Below, piece after piece: positions 55,476-64,000 of a stretch of DNA of 64,000 nt (its first letter is position 1; the number at the start of each line of letters is the position of its first letter). The notes beneath the pieces were generated by a model. The model was not told the origin of the DNA, did no database searches, and was given only the letters and a program-made list of their open reading frames with translations. The translations under genes and the position numbers were made by a program. This DNA is from Bacteroidota bacterium (lineage in GTDB: Bacteria > Bacteroidota > Bacteroidia > B-17B0 > Aurantibacillaceae). The DNA lies in NCBI GenBank assembly GCA_016711805.1, contig JADJSH010000038.1:236541-300540 (forward strand), written 5' to 3'.

Positions 55476-55823
55476 CTATTTCACTATTTTGATTTTATAG
55501 CTTTGAGAGAATACCTTATCATCTTGCGCTCTGTATTTCATATCTATATAAATAACATCATTTAATTTTGACTTTTCTAGAACACTTTTAAACATACTAA
55601 AGTCTTTTCCAGTCATAGATGATGACATTGGATGTCCACCTTCATTACCAGAAACTGTCATTGATATCCATTTCGCATTAATAGGAAAATCAGGAATAAT
55701 TTCCGTGTATGATTTTAGTCCACTTACCTTTTCTTGATGTACTTCATAAATTTTCTCGGGATTTTTTTGAGAAAATATTAAAAACGGGAATACTATTAAG
55801 ATTAGAGTTATAAGATGTTTCAT
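55476..55823 (-). CDS. Small secreted protein, tandem paralogue B
   Basis: 115 residues with a signal peptide (LITLILIVFPFLIFSQ). It is a paralogue of the downstream gene (IYEVHQEKVSGLKSYTEIIPDFPINAKWISMTV...YKIKIVK). It is 10 bp from its copy, so the pair is co-transcribed and arose by local duplication. The function is unknown. Confidence 0.75.
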   Translation of the reverse strand: MKHLITLILIVFPFLIFSQKNPEKIYEVHQEKVSGLKSYTEIIPDFPINAKWISMTVSGNEGGHPMSSSMTGKDFSMFKSVLEKSKLNDVIYIDMKYRAQDDKVFSQSYKIKIVK

Positions 55824-55839
55824 GTAATTTATTTAAGGT

Positions 55840-57066
55840 TTATGCCAAGTTACTAGTTTTTTCTTTAAGCACCATCCAAGCCATTAAGCCAGTTGAAATT
55901 TCTAGTGCTTTTTCATCAATATCAAAAGTAGAAGTGTGAACCCCTGAAGTAATTCCTTTTGCTTTATTGCCAGTTCCTAAACGAAAAAAGCAGCTTGGCA
56001 CTTGTTGTGTGATGTACGCAAAATCTTCGGCAGTCATTCTCAAGGGTAAATCCTCTACATTTTCTTTTCCTAAATAATCTATCGCAGCTTGTTTACAATG
56101 TTTGGTTACCTCAGCATCATTGGTTAAAAATGGATAGCCATCCATAATATTAATGTCTGCTTTAGTGTTGTATTTAGTTGCCACAGTATTTATTATTTCC
56201 GTGATTTTTAATTTCACTTCCTTTCTCCACACTTCATCCATGGTGCGAAAAGTCCCAGCTATATAAACAGATTCGGGAATAACGTTCGTAGCGCCTTTGC
56301 CTTCAATTTTTCCAAAAGCAATCACCGTTGGAATATTATTTTGTGTGTTTCTTGCCACACCTTCTGCATCAATTATAAAAGGAAATTGTTTTTCTATTTC
56401 GGTAATAATATGCGCTGCCACTACTAAAGGATTATTGTAATCTCCAGCCATAGCTGCATGTCCACCCTTGCCTATAATAGTAATATGCAACTCATCCGTA
56501 CTGGCCATGTACATGCCTTCTCTAAAACCAACTTTACCAACTTCCATACTTGGAAACACATGTTGTGCCATAGCTACATCCACTTTCGGATTTTGCAATA
56601 CCCCTTCTTTAATCATTAAAGATGAACCCCCAGGCAATACTTCTTCGCCCGGTTGAAACATAATCTTGACTGTTCCTTCAAATTCGTTTTTTAATTGATT
56701 TAAAATAATGGCCGTTCCTAACACAGACGCTGTGTGCACATCATGTCCGCAAGCATGCATGATACCTACGTTTTGAGATTTATACTCAACATTATTTTTC
56801 TCTTCAATTGGTAAAGCGTCTAAGTCGGCACGTAGTAATATGGTTTTTTTTGTTGGATTTTTTCCTTCGATAATCGCAACGATGCCTGTTTTGACAATGC
56901 CTTTAGTATATGCAATATCGTATTTGTCTAAAATAGAACACACATAATTTGAAGTTTCATGTTCTTCAAAAGATAATTCAGGATGTTGATGTATATGTCT
57001 TCTAAAAGAAATCACTTCATCAAAATACTGATGCGCTAATTGTTTTATGTTATCAATCATCGACAT
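55840..57066 (-). CDS. M20-family amidohydrolase
   Basis: 408 residues. Metal-binding motifs of M20D peptidases are complete: MHACGHDVHTASVLG, FQPGEEVLPGGSSLM, VAMAQHVFPSMEVG and the end MTAEDFAYITQQVPSCFFRLG. A dimerisation domain (about 185-300) lies between. Such enzymes cleave N-acyl amino acids, hippurate or indole-acetyl conjugates; the substrate cannot be read here. It is cytosolic, since no signal peptide is present. It follows the DUF4296 gene with an 11-bp gap. Confidence 0.92.
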   Translation of the reverse strand: MSMIDNIKQLAHQYFDEVISFRRHIHQHPELSFEEHETSNYVCSILDKYDIAYTKGIVKTGIVAIIEGKNPTKKTILLRADLDALPIEEKNNVEYKSQNVGIMHACGHDVHTASVLGTAIILNQLKNEFEGTVKIMFQPGEEVLPGGSSLMIKEGVLQNPKVDVAMAQHVFPSMEVGKVGFREGMYMASTDELHITIIGKGGHAAMAGDYNNPLVVAAHIITEIEKQFPFIIDAEGVARNTQNNIPTVIAFGKIEGKGATNVIPESVYIAGTFRTMDEVWRKEVKLKITEIINTVATKYNTKADINIMDGYPFLTNDAEVTKHCKQAAIDYLGKENVEDLPLRMTAEDFAYITQQVPSCFFRLGTGNKAKGITSGVHTSTFDIDEKALEISTGLMAWMVLKEKTSNLA

Positions 57067-57077
57067 GAAAATACTAT

Positions 57078-57437
57078 TTATTCTATTTTTCCTTTAGCTT
57101 GAATCACACTTAATCTATCTAAAATTTTATCATAGATTAGTTTTAGTTTCTTTGGATGCCTTGTGTAATAAGCCATCGACGAATCAAACACTGCTTTATC
57201 AATACGGTTATCGCTTATAGGATTAAACACGTAAGCTGAATCAAATTTTTCGCCAGGAACATTTTTCACATTAATGCCAGAGGCACCTTCTGCTAAATAA
57301 GCGTCGGTTAATACTTTTACTAACTGGTCTTCGCTAAGCACAGTTTCTGGAACAACTTCGTCCTCTTCGGATGTAGGTTTACATGAAGAAAAAAACAAAA
57401 CTGAAACAATAAATAGTTTAATTAGGTTTGTATGCAT
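57078..57437 (-). CDS. DUF4296 lipoprotein
   Basis: About 119 residues from the ATG at 57437, with the lipobox VLFFSSCK. LSEDQLVKVLTDAYLAEGA and YYTRHPKKLKLIYDKILDRLS are the DUF4296 signature. The ATG farther upstream (57545) would give a non-signal N-terminus and is rejected. The start overlaps the MerR gene end by about 20 bases. Related lipoproteins are found throughout Bacteroidota, with unknown function. Confidence 0.85.
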   Translation of the reverse strand: MHTNLIKLFIVSVLFFSSCKPTSEEDEVVPETVLSEDQLVKVLTDAYLAEGASGINVKNVPGEKFDSAYVFNPISDNRIDKAVFDSSMAYYTRHPKKLKLIYDKILDRLSVIQAKGKIE

Positions 57438-58338
57438 TAAATGCAAAGTTAACACTATGCAGCACATTTTTAAATTGTTCGTGAGATTCGAACAAAATAA
57501 CATTTTTTGGAAGCTCAATAGGATCATTTGGTTCAAAAAATGCACGTCCCGACACCATAATTTGACTATTTGGGAAAGAGTTTGACAAATTATTAAGGTA
57601 CTCCTGAACCGAAATGCCCTCCATACGATTTGTAAATACGGTTACAATCACATCCGCCGGAACAACATCTGTTACCGTCAATAAATCGTTAAACGGAACG
57701 GATTGTCCTAAATATAAGCATCTATGACCTTTTGCCTTCACCAAAAAATTACAATACAAAAGCCCTAATTCGTGCATTTCGTTTGAAGGAAGATATAACA
57801 AAAAGGTTTTTGGGTTAGCCAATGGTTCAGGAAATAATCCATCAATTCCAACAATAACTTTTTGACGGACTAAATGAGTAATAAAATGTTCTTGAGCTGG
57901 ATTAACCATGCCTACTTGCCACATATTTCCTATTTGGCGCATAAAAGGAAAAACCACTTTCTCAATAGTACTTTCAAAACCAAAGTGAATAATGCAATTT
58001 GAAATGATTTTCTCGAATTTAGCTTCGTTCATTTCCATCATACATAACACCAAATTATCAATCTGATCGCTCTCTTTATTAAAATTATTTAAGATTGACT
58101 GTGCTTGCTTAATAATTTCCTCATCTGGTAATTTGGCAATTTTAGAAATCTTAAAGCCATTGCTGTTTAATAACGAAATATTTAAAATACGGCGTAAATC
58201 GTCGGAAGTATAATACCTGATATTGGTGTCAGTACGTTCTGGCTTTAAAATGCCATAACGCTGCTCCCAAATGCGTAAAGTATGGGCTTTAATGCCCGAA
58301 AGTCTTTCTAAATCTTTTATCGCGTACTGAGTTGGCAT
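57418..58338 (-). CDS. MerR regulator with cobalamin-binding domains (CarH-like)
   Basis: 306 residues. A MerR winged helix (YAIKDLERLSGIKAHTLRIWEQRYG, about 5-75) is followed by a helical B12-binding_2 domain and a Rossmann B12 domain. The helical part keeps Wx9EH (WQVGMVNPAQEH), the motif that contacts the upper adenosyl ligand in CarH. The B12 domain has NEMHELGLLYCNFL, near the HxxG motif that places the lower His. CarH proteins release DNA in light and control carotenoid genes. The target here is unknown. It heads the DUF4296-M20 operon. Confidence 0.88.
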   Translation of the reverse strand: MPTQYAIKDLERLSGIKAHTLRIWEQRYGILKPERTDTNIRYYTSDDLRRILNISLLNSNGFKISKIAKLPDEEIIKQAQSILNNFNKESDQIDNLVLCMMEMNEAKFEKIISNCIIHFGFESTIEKVVFPFMRQIGNMWQVGMVNPAQEHFITHLVRQKVIVGIDGLFPEPLANPKTFLLYLPSNEMHELGLLYCNFLVKAKGHRCLYLGQSVPFNDLLTVTDVVPADVIVTVFTNRMEGISVQEYLNNLSNSFPNSQIMVSGRAFFEPNDPIELPKNVILFESHEQFKNVLHSVNFAFNAYKPN

Positions 58339-58515
58339 CTTTAAGTTTTACTGAATAACAAAGGTAAATCAATTTTGTTTAACGTTTCTGATAATAATCA
58401 ATAATTACTAAAAGAACTATTTCATTAAAATTAAGCCATTCTTTTAACGGATTATTTATGCAATCTTTAGTTCTAAAGCGATATTTTATTAAATTAGTTC
58501 TTAACTTATAAAACA

Positions 58516-60450
58516 ATGAAAATCCTAATTGCCAAATATTTCCATTTCAGTAAGCATTTTATCTTGTTCGTTTCCTTACTGCTAAGTCTTGGGGCTTTTT
58601 GTCAGCCATGGCAAAAAGTTAAAGAAACCGTTGGCGTGAGCCGTGAAGAATATGATTGGTATGGATATTCTATTAGTGTATCTGGAAAGTATGCTATTGT
58701 AGGGTCGATGGGAGATGATGGGATGCCTTTTGCTGGGGATACCCATTATGATGCAGGTGGTTCTGTTTATTTTCTTGAAAAACAAGGCAGTAATTGGAAT
58801 CAAATACAAAACATTACGCCTTTTGATTTAGATACTTCTAAACAATTTGGGCATTCTGTGGCAATTGACAGTAATTTAGCGATTGTTGGTGCCCCATGGG
58901 ATAGTTTCGATCCAAGCGGTGGGCCTTCAGGAGCAATGTTTGGCGGTTCGGCATATATTTATAAGCGAAACTTATCGGGAGTTTGGACTTTGATGCAAAA
59001 AATTACGCCTTCAATTCAAGGAAATGCTTACAATTTCGGTTTTTCTGTTTCCATATCAAAATCGGGGTATGCTTTGGTAGCAAATACAGTAGGGAATGTT
59101 TTTGTTTTCAAAAACGTAAGTAATGTGTGGTCGCAAACACAAATCCTTTCTAACTTGCTGACAACCTCTATCGATATGGACGACAGTTTAGCTATTGTAG
59201 GCGTATCAACTCAGTCAACCGATAGTGTTGGGGCCTTCGCCATGACGAATGCAGGCGCTGCCTACGTTTATCAACTAATTGGAACTAACTGGGTGCAAAA
59301 AGATAAACTAAGTGCTTATGACAGATCTGCTAATGATAACTTCGGTGTAGCGGTTACTATTGATAAATCTGGTTATGCAGTTGTAGGTTCTTTTGCTGAA
59401 GATGAGGATGAGCTGGGAACTAATACAATTTCGGGAGCTGGCTCTGCCTACATTTTTAAACGAAATGGAAACGGTACATTTGATCAAATTCAAAAACTTG
59501 TTGCCTTTGACCGAATGAATGGCGCACAATTTGGCGCATCGGTAAGTATTGACAATACAACCTGTGTTATTTCATCTCCCTACAATACAAAAGATGACAA
59601 TGGCATTATCGCACCAATTTCTGGAAGTATTTATATGTTTGATAAAACATCAAGTAACAACTTCGTTTTTACTCAAAAAAAATCTGGGCTAGCAAGTGGT
59701 GGCCCTAATCTTGTGACTGATATTTCAGAAAGAACGATAGTTGTAGGAGACTTAGCAAATAGTTATGATGAAAATGGTCTAAATCCTCTACAGGATGCCG
59801 GAAAGGCTTATGTTTTTGAGAAATGCTATTTTCAAAACAATCTTTCAGCAAATATATGTTATGGGGATTCCATAATGATCGGCAATTCATACAAAAAAAC
59901 GTCGGGGATTTATAGTAGTCACTATGCCTCAATGATAGGATGTGATAGTATTATTACACTTAATTTAACTGTTAATTCTGTTGATACATCCGTAACTGTG
60001 AATCAACTTACTTTAACGGCAAATGAAACTGGCGCTCTTTATCAGTGGCTTGACTGCAATAACAATTATTCAACTCTAGTAGGATATAACAATCCCGCAT
60101 TTACAGTAACCACAAATGGCAATTTTGCTGTTGAAATTAAAAAAAATGGGTGCACCGACACCTCGCTTTGCTATAATATAAGTACTGTTGGCCTTATTCA
60201 AAAACATGATTTCAAAAACATCAAAGTTTCTCCTAATCCAACTAGCGGGCTTGTAAATATTGACTTAGGAATAAGTTACAAAAACATACATGTTATTGTT
60301 TATGATGTTTTTGGTAAAATAATTGTGAGCAAAACTTTTACTAATACTATGGCGTTTGGTTTTGAACTTGATAGCGCATCTGGATTTTATAATTTAGAAA
60401 TTTCAATCGACAATTCACCTCCAAACTATCTAAAGCTGATAAAAGAGTAG
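58516..60450 (+). CDS. FG-GAP beta-propeller T9SS cargo protein
   Basis: 644 residues with a signal peptide (FILFVSLLLSLGAFCQ). Repeats such as FGHSVAIDSNLAIVGAPWDS, FGVAVTIDKSGYAVVGSFAED and FGASVSIDNTTCVISSPYN are FG-GAP propeller blades, about six in number. An Ig-like segment follows (TVNQLTLTANETGALYQWLDC), then a type A sorting domain (KVSPNPTSGLVNIDL...NYLKLIKE). It is a surface protein resembling integrin-like propellers. There is no LytTR-type operator upstream. Confidence 0.87.
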   Translation: MKILIAKYFHFSKHFILFVSLLLSLGAFCQPWQKVKETVGVSREEYDWYGYSISVSGKYAIVGSMGDDGMPFAGDTHYDAGGSVYFLEKQGSNWNQIQNITPFDLDTSKQFGHSVAIDSNLAIVGAPWDSFDPSGGPSGAMFGGSAYIYKRNLSGVWTLMQKITPSIQGNAYNFGFSVSISKSGYALVANTVGNVFVFKNVSNVWSQTQILSNLLTTSIDMDDSLAIVGVSTQSTDSVGAFAMTNAGAAYVYQLIGTNWVQKDKLSAYDRSANDNFGVAVTIDKSGYAVVGSFAEDEDELGTNTISGAGSAYIFKRNGNGTFDQIQKLVAFDRMNGAQFGASVSIDNTTCVISSPYNTKDDNGIIAPISGSIYMFDKTSSNNFVFTQKKSGLASGGPNLVTDISERTIVVGDLANSYDENGLNPLQDAGKAYVFEKCYFQNNLSANICYGDSIMIGNSYKKTSGIYSSHYASMIGCDSIITLNLTVNSVDTSVTVNQLTLTANETGALYQWLDCNNNYSTLVGYNNPAFTVTTNGNFAVEIKKNGCTDTSLCYNISTVGLIQKHDFKNIKVSPNPTSGLVNIDLGISYKNIHVIVYDVFGKIIVSKTFTNTMAFGFELDSASGFYNLEISIDNSPPNYLKLIKE

Positions 60451-60456
60451 TTAAAA

Positions 60457-61991
60457 TTATCCCGCCCAACCTTCTCTATCCAAACTACGATATTGAATAG
60501 CCTCTGCAATATGATTGGTTTGGATGTTTTTAGAAGCCTCTAAATCAGCAATAGTCCGAGCCACCTTTAAAATACGGTCATAGGCACGAGCCGATAACCC
60601 CAATCGTTCCATGGCTGTTTTTAATAAGGTATTACTGGCTTCATCTAAATGACAATAAGTTCTTAAATCCTTAGTACGCATTTGAGCATTACAATAAATG
60701 CCATCAGAAGTTTTATAGCGTTCTGTTTGCAATTGACGAGCTTTGATAACGCGCTCCCGGATATCTTTACTTGTTTCGGCACTTTGAGATTTACTCAACT
60801 CGCTAAAAGGAACAGGTGTTACCTCTACATGCAAATCAATCCTATCCAATAAGGGTCCTGAAATTTTATTTAAATATTTTTTGTACCACACCAGGTGCAC
60901 ACACGCAGTCTTTTTCGGGATGGTTGTAATAGCCACACGGGCATGGGTTCATACTTGCCATTAACATAAAACTGGCAGGATACTCTACACTAAAACGTGC
61001 ACGAGAAATCGTCACAATTTATCTTCTAAAGGCTGACGCATGACTTCAAAACTGTTCGTTTAAATTCGGGCAATTCATCTAAGAATAAAACACCATTATG
61101 TGCCAAAGAAATTTCTCCTGGCTGTGCGTTCATTCCGCCGCCAACCAAAGCAACGTCGGAAATCGTATGATGCGGACTGCGAAAGGGACGCTTAGTTACT
61201 AAGCCCATAGTTTTAGACGTTTTACCAGCAACACTATGAATCTTGGTTGTTTCAATGCTTCATCTAATGTTAAAGGTGGTAAAATAGATGGCATCCTTTA
61301 CTTAACATCGTTTTTCCTGCTCCAGGTGGTCCAATTAAAATAACGTTATGTCCACCAGACGCAGCTATTTCCCAAAGCACGCTTAATATTTTCCTGACCT
61401 TTTACATCATTAAAATCAAATTCAAAATCATCTAAACGCGTTAAAAAATTCTTGTTCAATATCAATGGTGGTTTTTTTCTAAAGTAGCTGTTTCATTAAA
61501 ATCAATCACTTGCTTAATGTTAGATACCCCATAAACATCCATGCCATCAACCACCGCAGCTTCTTTTTGGCATTTTCTTCAGGCAATATCAATCCTTTAA
61601 ATCCTTCTTGTTTGGCTTTAATAGCAATAGGTAGTGTGCCTTTAATAGGACGTAATTCGCCATCCAATGATAGCTCACCCATGATGATGTAGTTAGAAAC
61701 ATCTTCTGATTTGATTTGCTCGGACGCCGCTAAAATACCAACAGCAATAGTTAAATCATAAGCAGAGCCTTCTTTTCTAATATCGGCAGGTGCTAAATTG
61801 ATTGTGATTTGCTTCCCAGGTATTTTTAGATTGTTATTATTTAAAGCAGCATGAATGCGATGATGACTTTCTTTAACGGCATTATCGGGCAAGCCCACCA
61901 TAAAAATTGATCCCTGTGACATATTAACCTCTACTGTAACCGTGGTGGCACTAATACCGTGCACGGCGCTTCCAAATGTTTTAACTAGCAT
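60457..61991 (-). pseudogene. comM: YifB/ComM-family Mg-chelatase-like ATPase, frameshifted
   Basis: Open pieces: 61991-61506 (N-terminal domain MLVKTFGSAVHGISATTVTVEV, GELSLDGELRPIKGTLP), 61208-61026 (SPHHTISDVALVGGG, LAHNGVLFLDELPEF with Walker B), and 60936-60457 (RIDLHVEVTPVPF, RAYDRILKVARTIADLE). A Walker A of the form GPPGAGKTM is readable at about 61306-61330 in a shifted frame. All expected ComM motifs exist, so the gene is complete apart from several one-base shifts. ComM helps branch migration in natural transformation. Sequencing error is likely, since the shifts cluster here and downstream. Confidence 0.82.
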
Positions 61992-62152
61992 ACTACAAAA
62001 TAATTTCTGCAAAATAACAACAAAAGAAAGCACGACTTTGCTATAATTTGTAGCATCTTTGAAATTATCAATATTTACAAGGGTTACAGAGGGACAAATT
62101 AACAGCGGTCTATCGCATTTGAAATAAATTTAATACATTTGAAAATAAATTT

Positions 62153-63619
62153 ATGTCAACAACTAAAGTTTCCTATAAAACATTTCCAGTTCAACTTAGT
62201 TTAATTGCGATTGTTGGCTTAGGAATTTTATGGTACATTATTTATAAAGCTGCAACAACTTCCTTTACCCACGACGAAAGTTATACATATACTCACTATG
62301 TACATCAAGGATTTATGGACATCATTTCCTATAAAACACCTTATACTAATAACCATATTTTAAACACAGTATTAATGAAATACTGCGAAGTGTTTTTTGG
62401 AAGTTCGGAATTAAGCTTACGCTTACCTAATATTTTAGCTTTTATTCTTTACAGTATTTTTACCATTCTACTTTTATACAAGTATATTCCTAAATTGATG
62501 TTTCCTTTTATTTGTTAATGTTGCTAAACCCTCATTTGCTTGATTTTTTGCATTAGCACGTGGATATGGTTTGTCTCTTTTGCCTTTTACTAATGAGTTT
62601 TTATTATCTCAGTCTTTATTTTACATCTAAACAAAACAGGCACTTGATACTCTTTAACGTTGGAGCCTTTTTAGCCGTGATGAGTAATTTTTCGTTGCTT
62701 AATTATTACGTAGCTGCTTTAATTGTATATACTATTGTAAGCTATGTTATTTTAAAATTAGACCCTACAAGTAATAACTATCATTTTTATAAGCAAAAAC
62801 AAAATCAATATTGTTTTAGGTGATCTTATCTGGAATGGTATTATATGAGCCATTACGCCGAATATCCAAATGAGCCTTGATTTTGGGGGTAAAAATGGTT
62901 TTATGGAAGACACTATTGGTACCGCCATTATAGTTTTTATGAAAATGTATGTTACTCCTTTTGGAAAAACCATATTTAAATTTTTATAATATCAGTTGTT
63001 GTGCTATACTCATTATCATTTTAAAGGCTATTTTTCAAAGAAATGTTACCTTATTTAAAGCACATATTAGTCTAGTACTTATAAATCTAATTCTACTAGC
63101 CATTATTTTGCGATAACTATCGCGCAGCATTTGATTTAGGGAATGACTATTACATCCATCGCTTTGCGCTCTTCTTTTACCCCATATTATTTAAATTTAC
63201 TTTCCTTTTAAATTATTTTTCTTTTGAATTATCTAAAACAACCAGCGTTTCGATTTCCTATTTATGTGCCAGTTTAGCGCTTTTTAATATCTATATAAAT
63301 CACAATACTGCTTTTTATAAAGATTGGAAAATAGATAGCGACGTTAAAAATATGATGCAAAAATTTGGTTTTAGAGCATGAAAATATCCCAACAAAAACA
63401 TACGATTAGGGATTAATTGGCTTTTGAGCCAAAGTTAATTTTACCGTTACACCCGGGATTTAAATGGTTAACCCCAGCTCACAGAAGGGAATTAGTAAAT
63501 ACGATGACTATTTTTATATTTTAATTACTGACAAAGAATATATGGATTTGTCTAATAAGCCAGTCGTTTATAAGAACGAGCAGACAGGTGCTGTTTTGCT
63601 AAAAACACTAATTAAATAA
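62153..63619 (+). pseudogene. PMT/ArnT-like membrane glycosyltransferase, frameshifted
   Basis: The first piece (62153-62518) has a membrane helix (LSLIAIVGLGILWYIIYKA) and FTHDESYTYTHYVHQGF, with the Asp-Glu pair of the GT-C/PMT fold, and LSLRLPNILAFILYS. A second piece (62560-62823) continues with helices. Further hydrophobic segments in changing frames run on to a readable end (YILITDKEYMDL, VYKNEQTGAVLLKTLIK) and a stop at 63619. It would have about 485 residues, moving sugar from a lipid carrier onto protein or lipid. At least four frameshifts are needed. Confidence 0.65.
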
Positions 63620-63682
63620 AAATTTAAAAGGAGATTGTTTTAAATACGATAAATTGTATATTTATAATTCTAAAACACGACC

Positions 63683-63997
63683 ATGATTAAAAAATTACTT
63701 ATAGCAGTTACCTTACTACTAACAACCGCTCAAATGAAAAGCTCAAAAATGAAGAGCCACGGGAATTAACTTGTTACAATAAATGGTCACAAAATTTGAT
63801 GAGCGCGGAGCAGAAGAGGTGGAAGACGGTGTTTATACTTGGATGTTATCACTTCTCGTATTGGCTCAAAAGCCAACTGCTGGAGTGGAAAGGCAGAAGT
63901 TCGCAACCACAAATTAATAAAATGTTGGATTATTAAAGAGGATAATTCTGAGGAAGAAGTGACTCGTACTTGGAAAACAATCCAAACAAAGAAGTAA
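63683..63997 (+). pseudogene. Small secreted protein, frameshifted
   Basis: It starts MIKKLLIAVTLLLTTAQ, a signal peptide. The frame then breaks, and readable pieces in other frames (SRIGSKANCWSGKAEVRNHKL, CWIIKEDNSEEEVTRTWKTI) lead to a TAA at 63995-63997. It would be about 105 residues with no known family. It lies in the same error-rich stretch as the preceding two genes. Confidence 0.5.
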
Positions 63998-64000
63998 GTA

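Noticed and set aside
57418..58515. Cobalamin riboswitch upstream of the MerR/B12 regulator
   Set aside because: I could not find a B12-box-like motif or the long structured leader in the spacer before 58338 or 58516.

Overview
This window comes from an AT-rich Bacteroidota chromosome, probably of the Flavobacteriia/Sphingobacteriia type. The evidence is nine recognisable type IX secretion (T9SS) cargo genes with the C-terminal sorting module (SIYPNPANDF...NGIYFVK...IKKFIK type), a PorT-family T9SS gene, Bacteroidota promoters (TTTG-N19-TAnnTTTG), domains largely confined to the phylum (DUF4296, DUF4412, the 29-residue AURKAIP1/COX24-like protein), and a flexirubin/aryl-polyene-type biosynthetic gene set. 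No tRNA, rRNA, CRISPR array or transposase was recognised.

Layout. 0-1.7 kb: a COG2509 FAD-dependent dehydrogenase. 1.76-2.55 kb: a decayed second copy of porT, whose insertion has cut off the 3' end of the next gene. 2.55-13 kb: five minus-strand secreted-protein genes (beta-propeller, Gly-rich, FG-GAP, small secreted, Ig-like/GEVED) and an outer-membrane barrel gene. 13-17.2 kb: a lone LytTR protein, divergent from a Reg_prop/Y_Y_Y sensor kinase and its LytTR response regulator. 17.2-23.4 kb: porT, lspA, a DksA-like protein with a histone-like tail, ileS. 23.5-29.9 kb: pigment genes (O-methyltransferase with truncated haemoglobin; divergently ammonia-lyase, FabG, ketosynthase, ACP, acyltransferase). 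31.4-37 kb: four further T9SS cargo genes. 37-46 kb: rng, small basic protein, TPR, HU; PASTA, T9SS protein, RluA synthase; SCO-like genes. 46.2-51.7 kb: mltD, ECF sigma with a probable anti-sigma, yraN, DUF4412, DUF4349. 51.8-54.3 kb: a second piece of the pigment pathway (hotdog dehydratase and ABC exporter). 54.4-58.3 kb: small envelope proteins, an M20 amidohydrolase, DUF4296 and a CarH-like MerR/B12 regulator. 58.5-64 kb: a secreted FG-GAP protein, then frameshifted comM, a glycosyltransferase and a small secreted protein.

The most interesting system is the 4-17 kb block. Five of the secreted-protein genes and the LytTR locus carry the same promoter element: direct CTTGTGAA repeats exactly 21 bp apart (one promoter keeps only one half), lying 27-29 bp before a TTTATTTG-like -7 box. 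That is the geometry expected of a LytTR operator. It predicts a compact, self-regulated surface-protein regulon run by the kinase/regulator genes beside it.

Caution: many genes are interrupted by single-base shifts, and several of these sit in short homopolymers (4-8 kb, 12.15 kb, 16.6 kb, 34.8 kb, 60.9-64 kb). Most can be restored by one base, so sequencing error is the first explanation. I annotate such genes as single units and give the open fragments.
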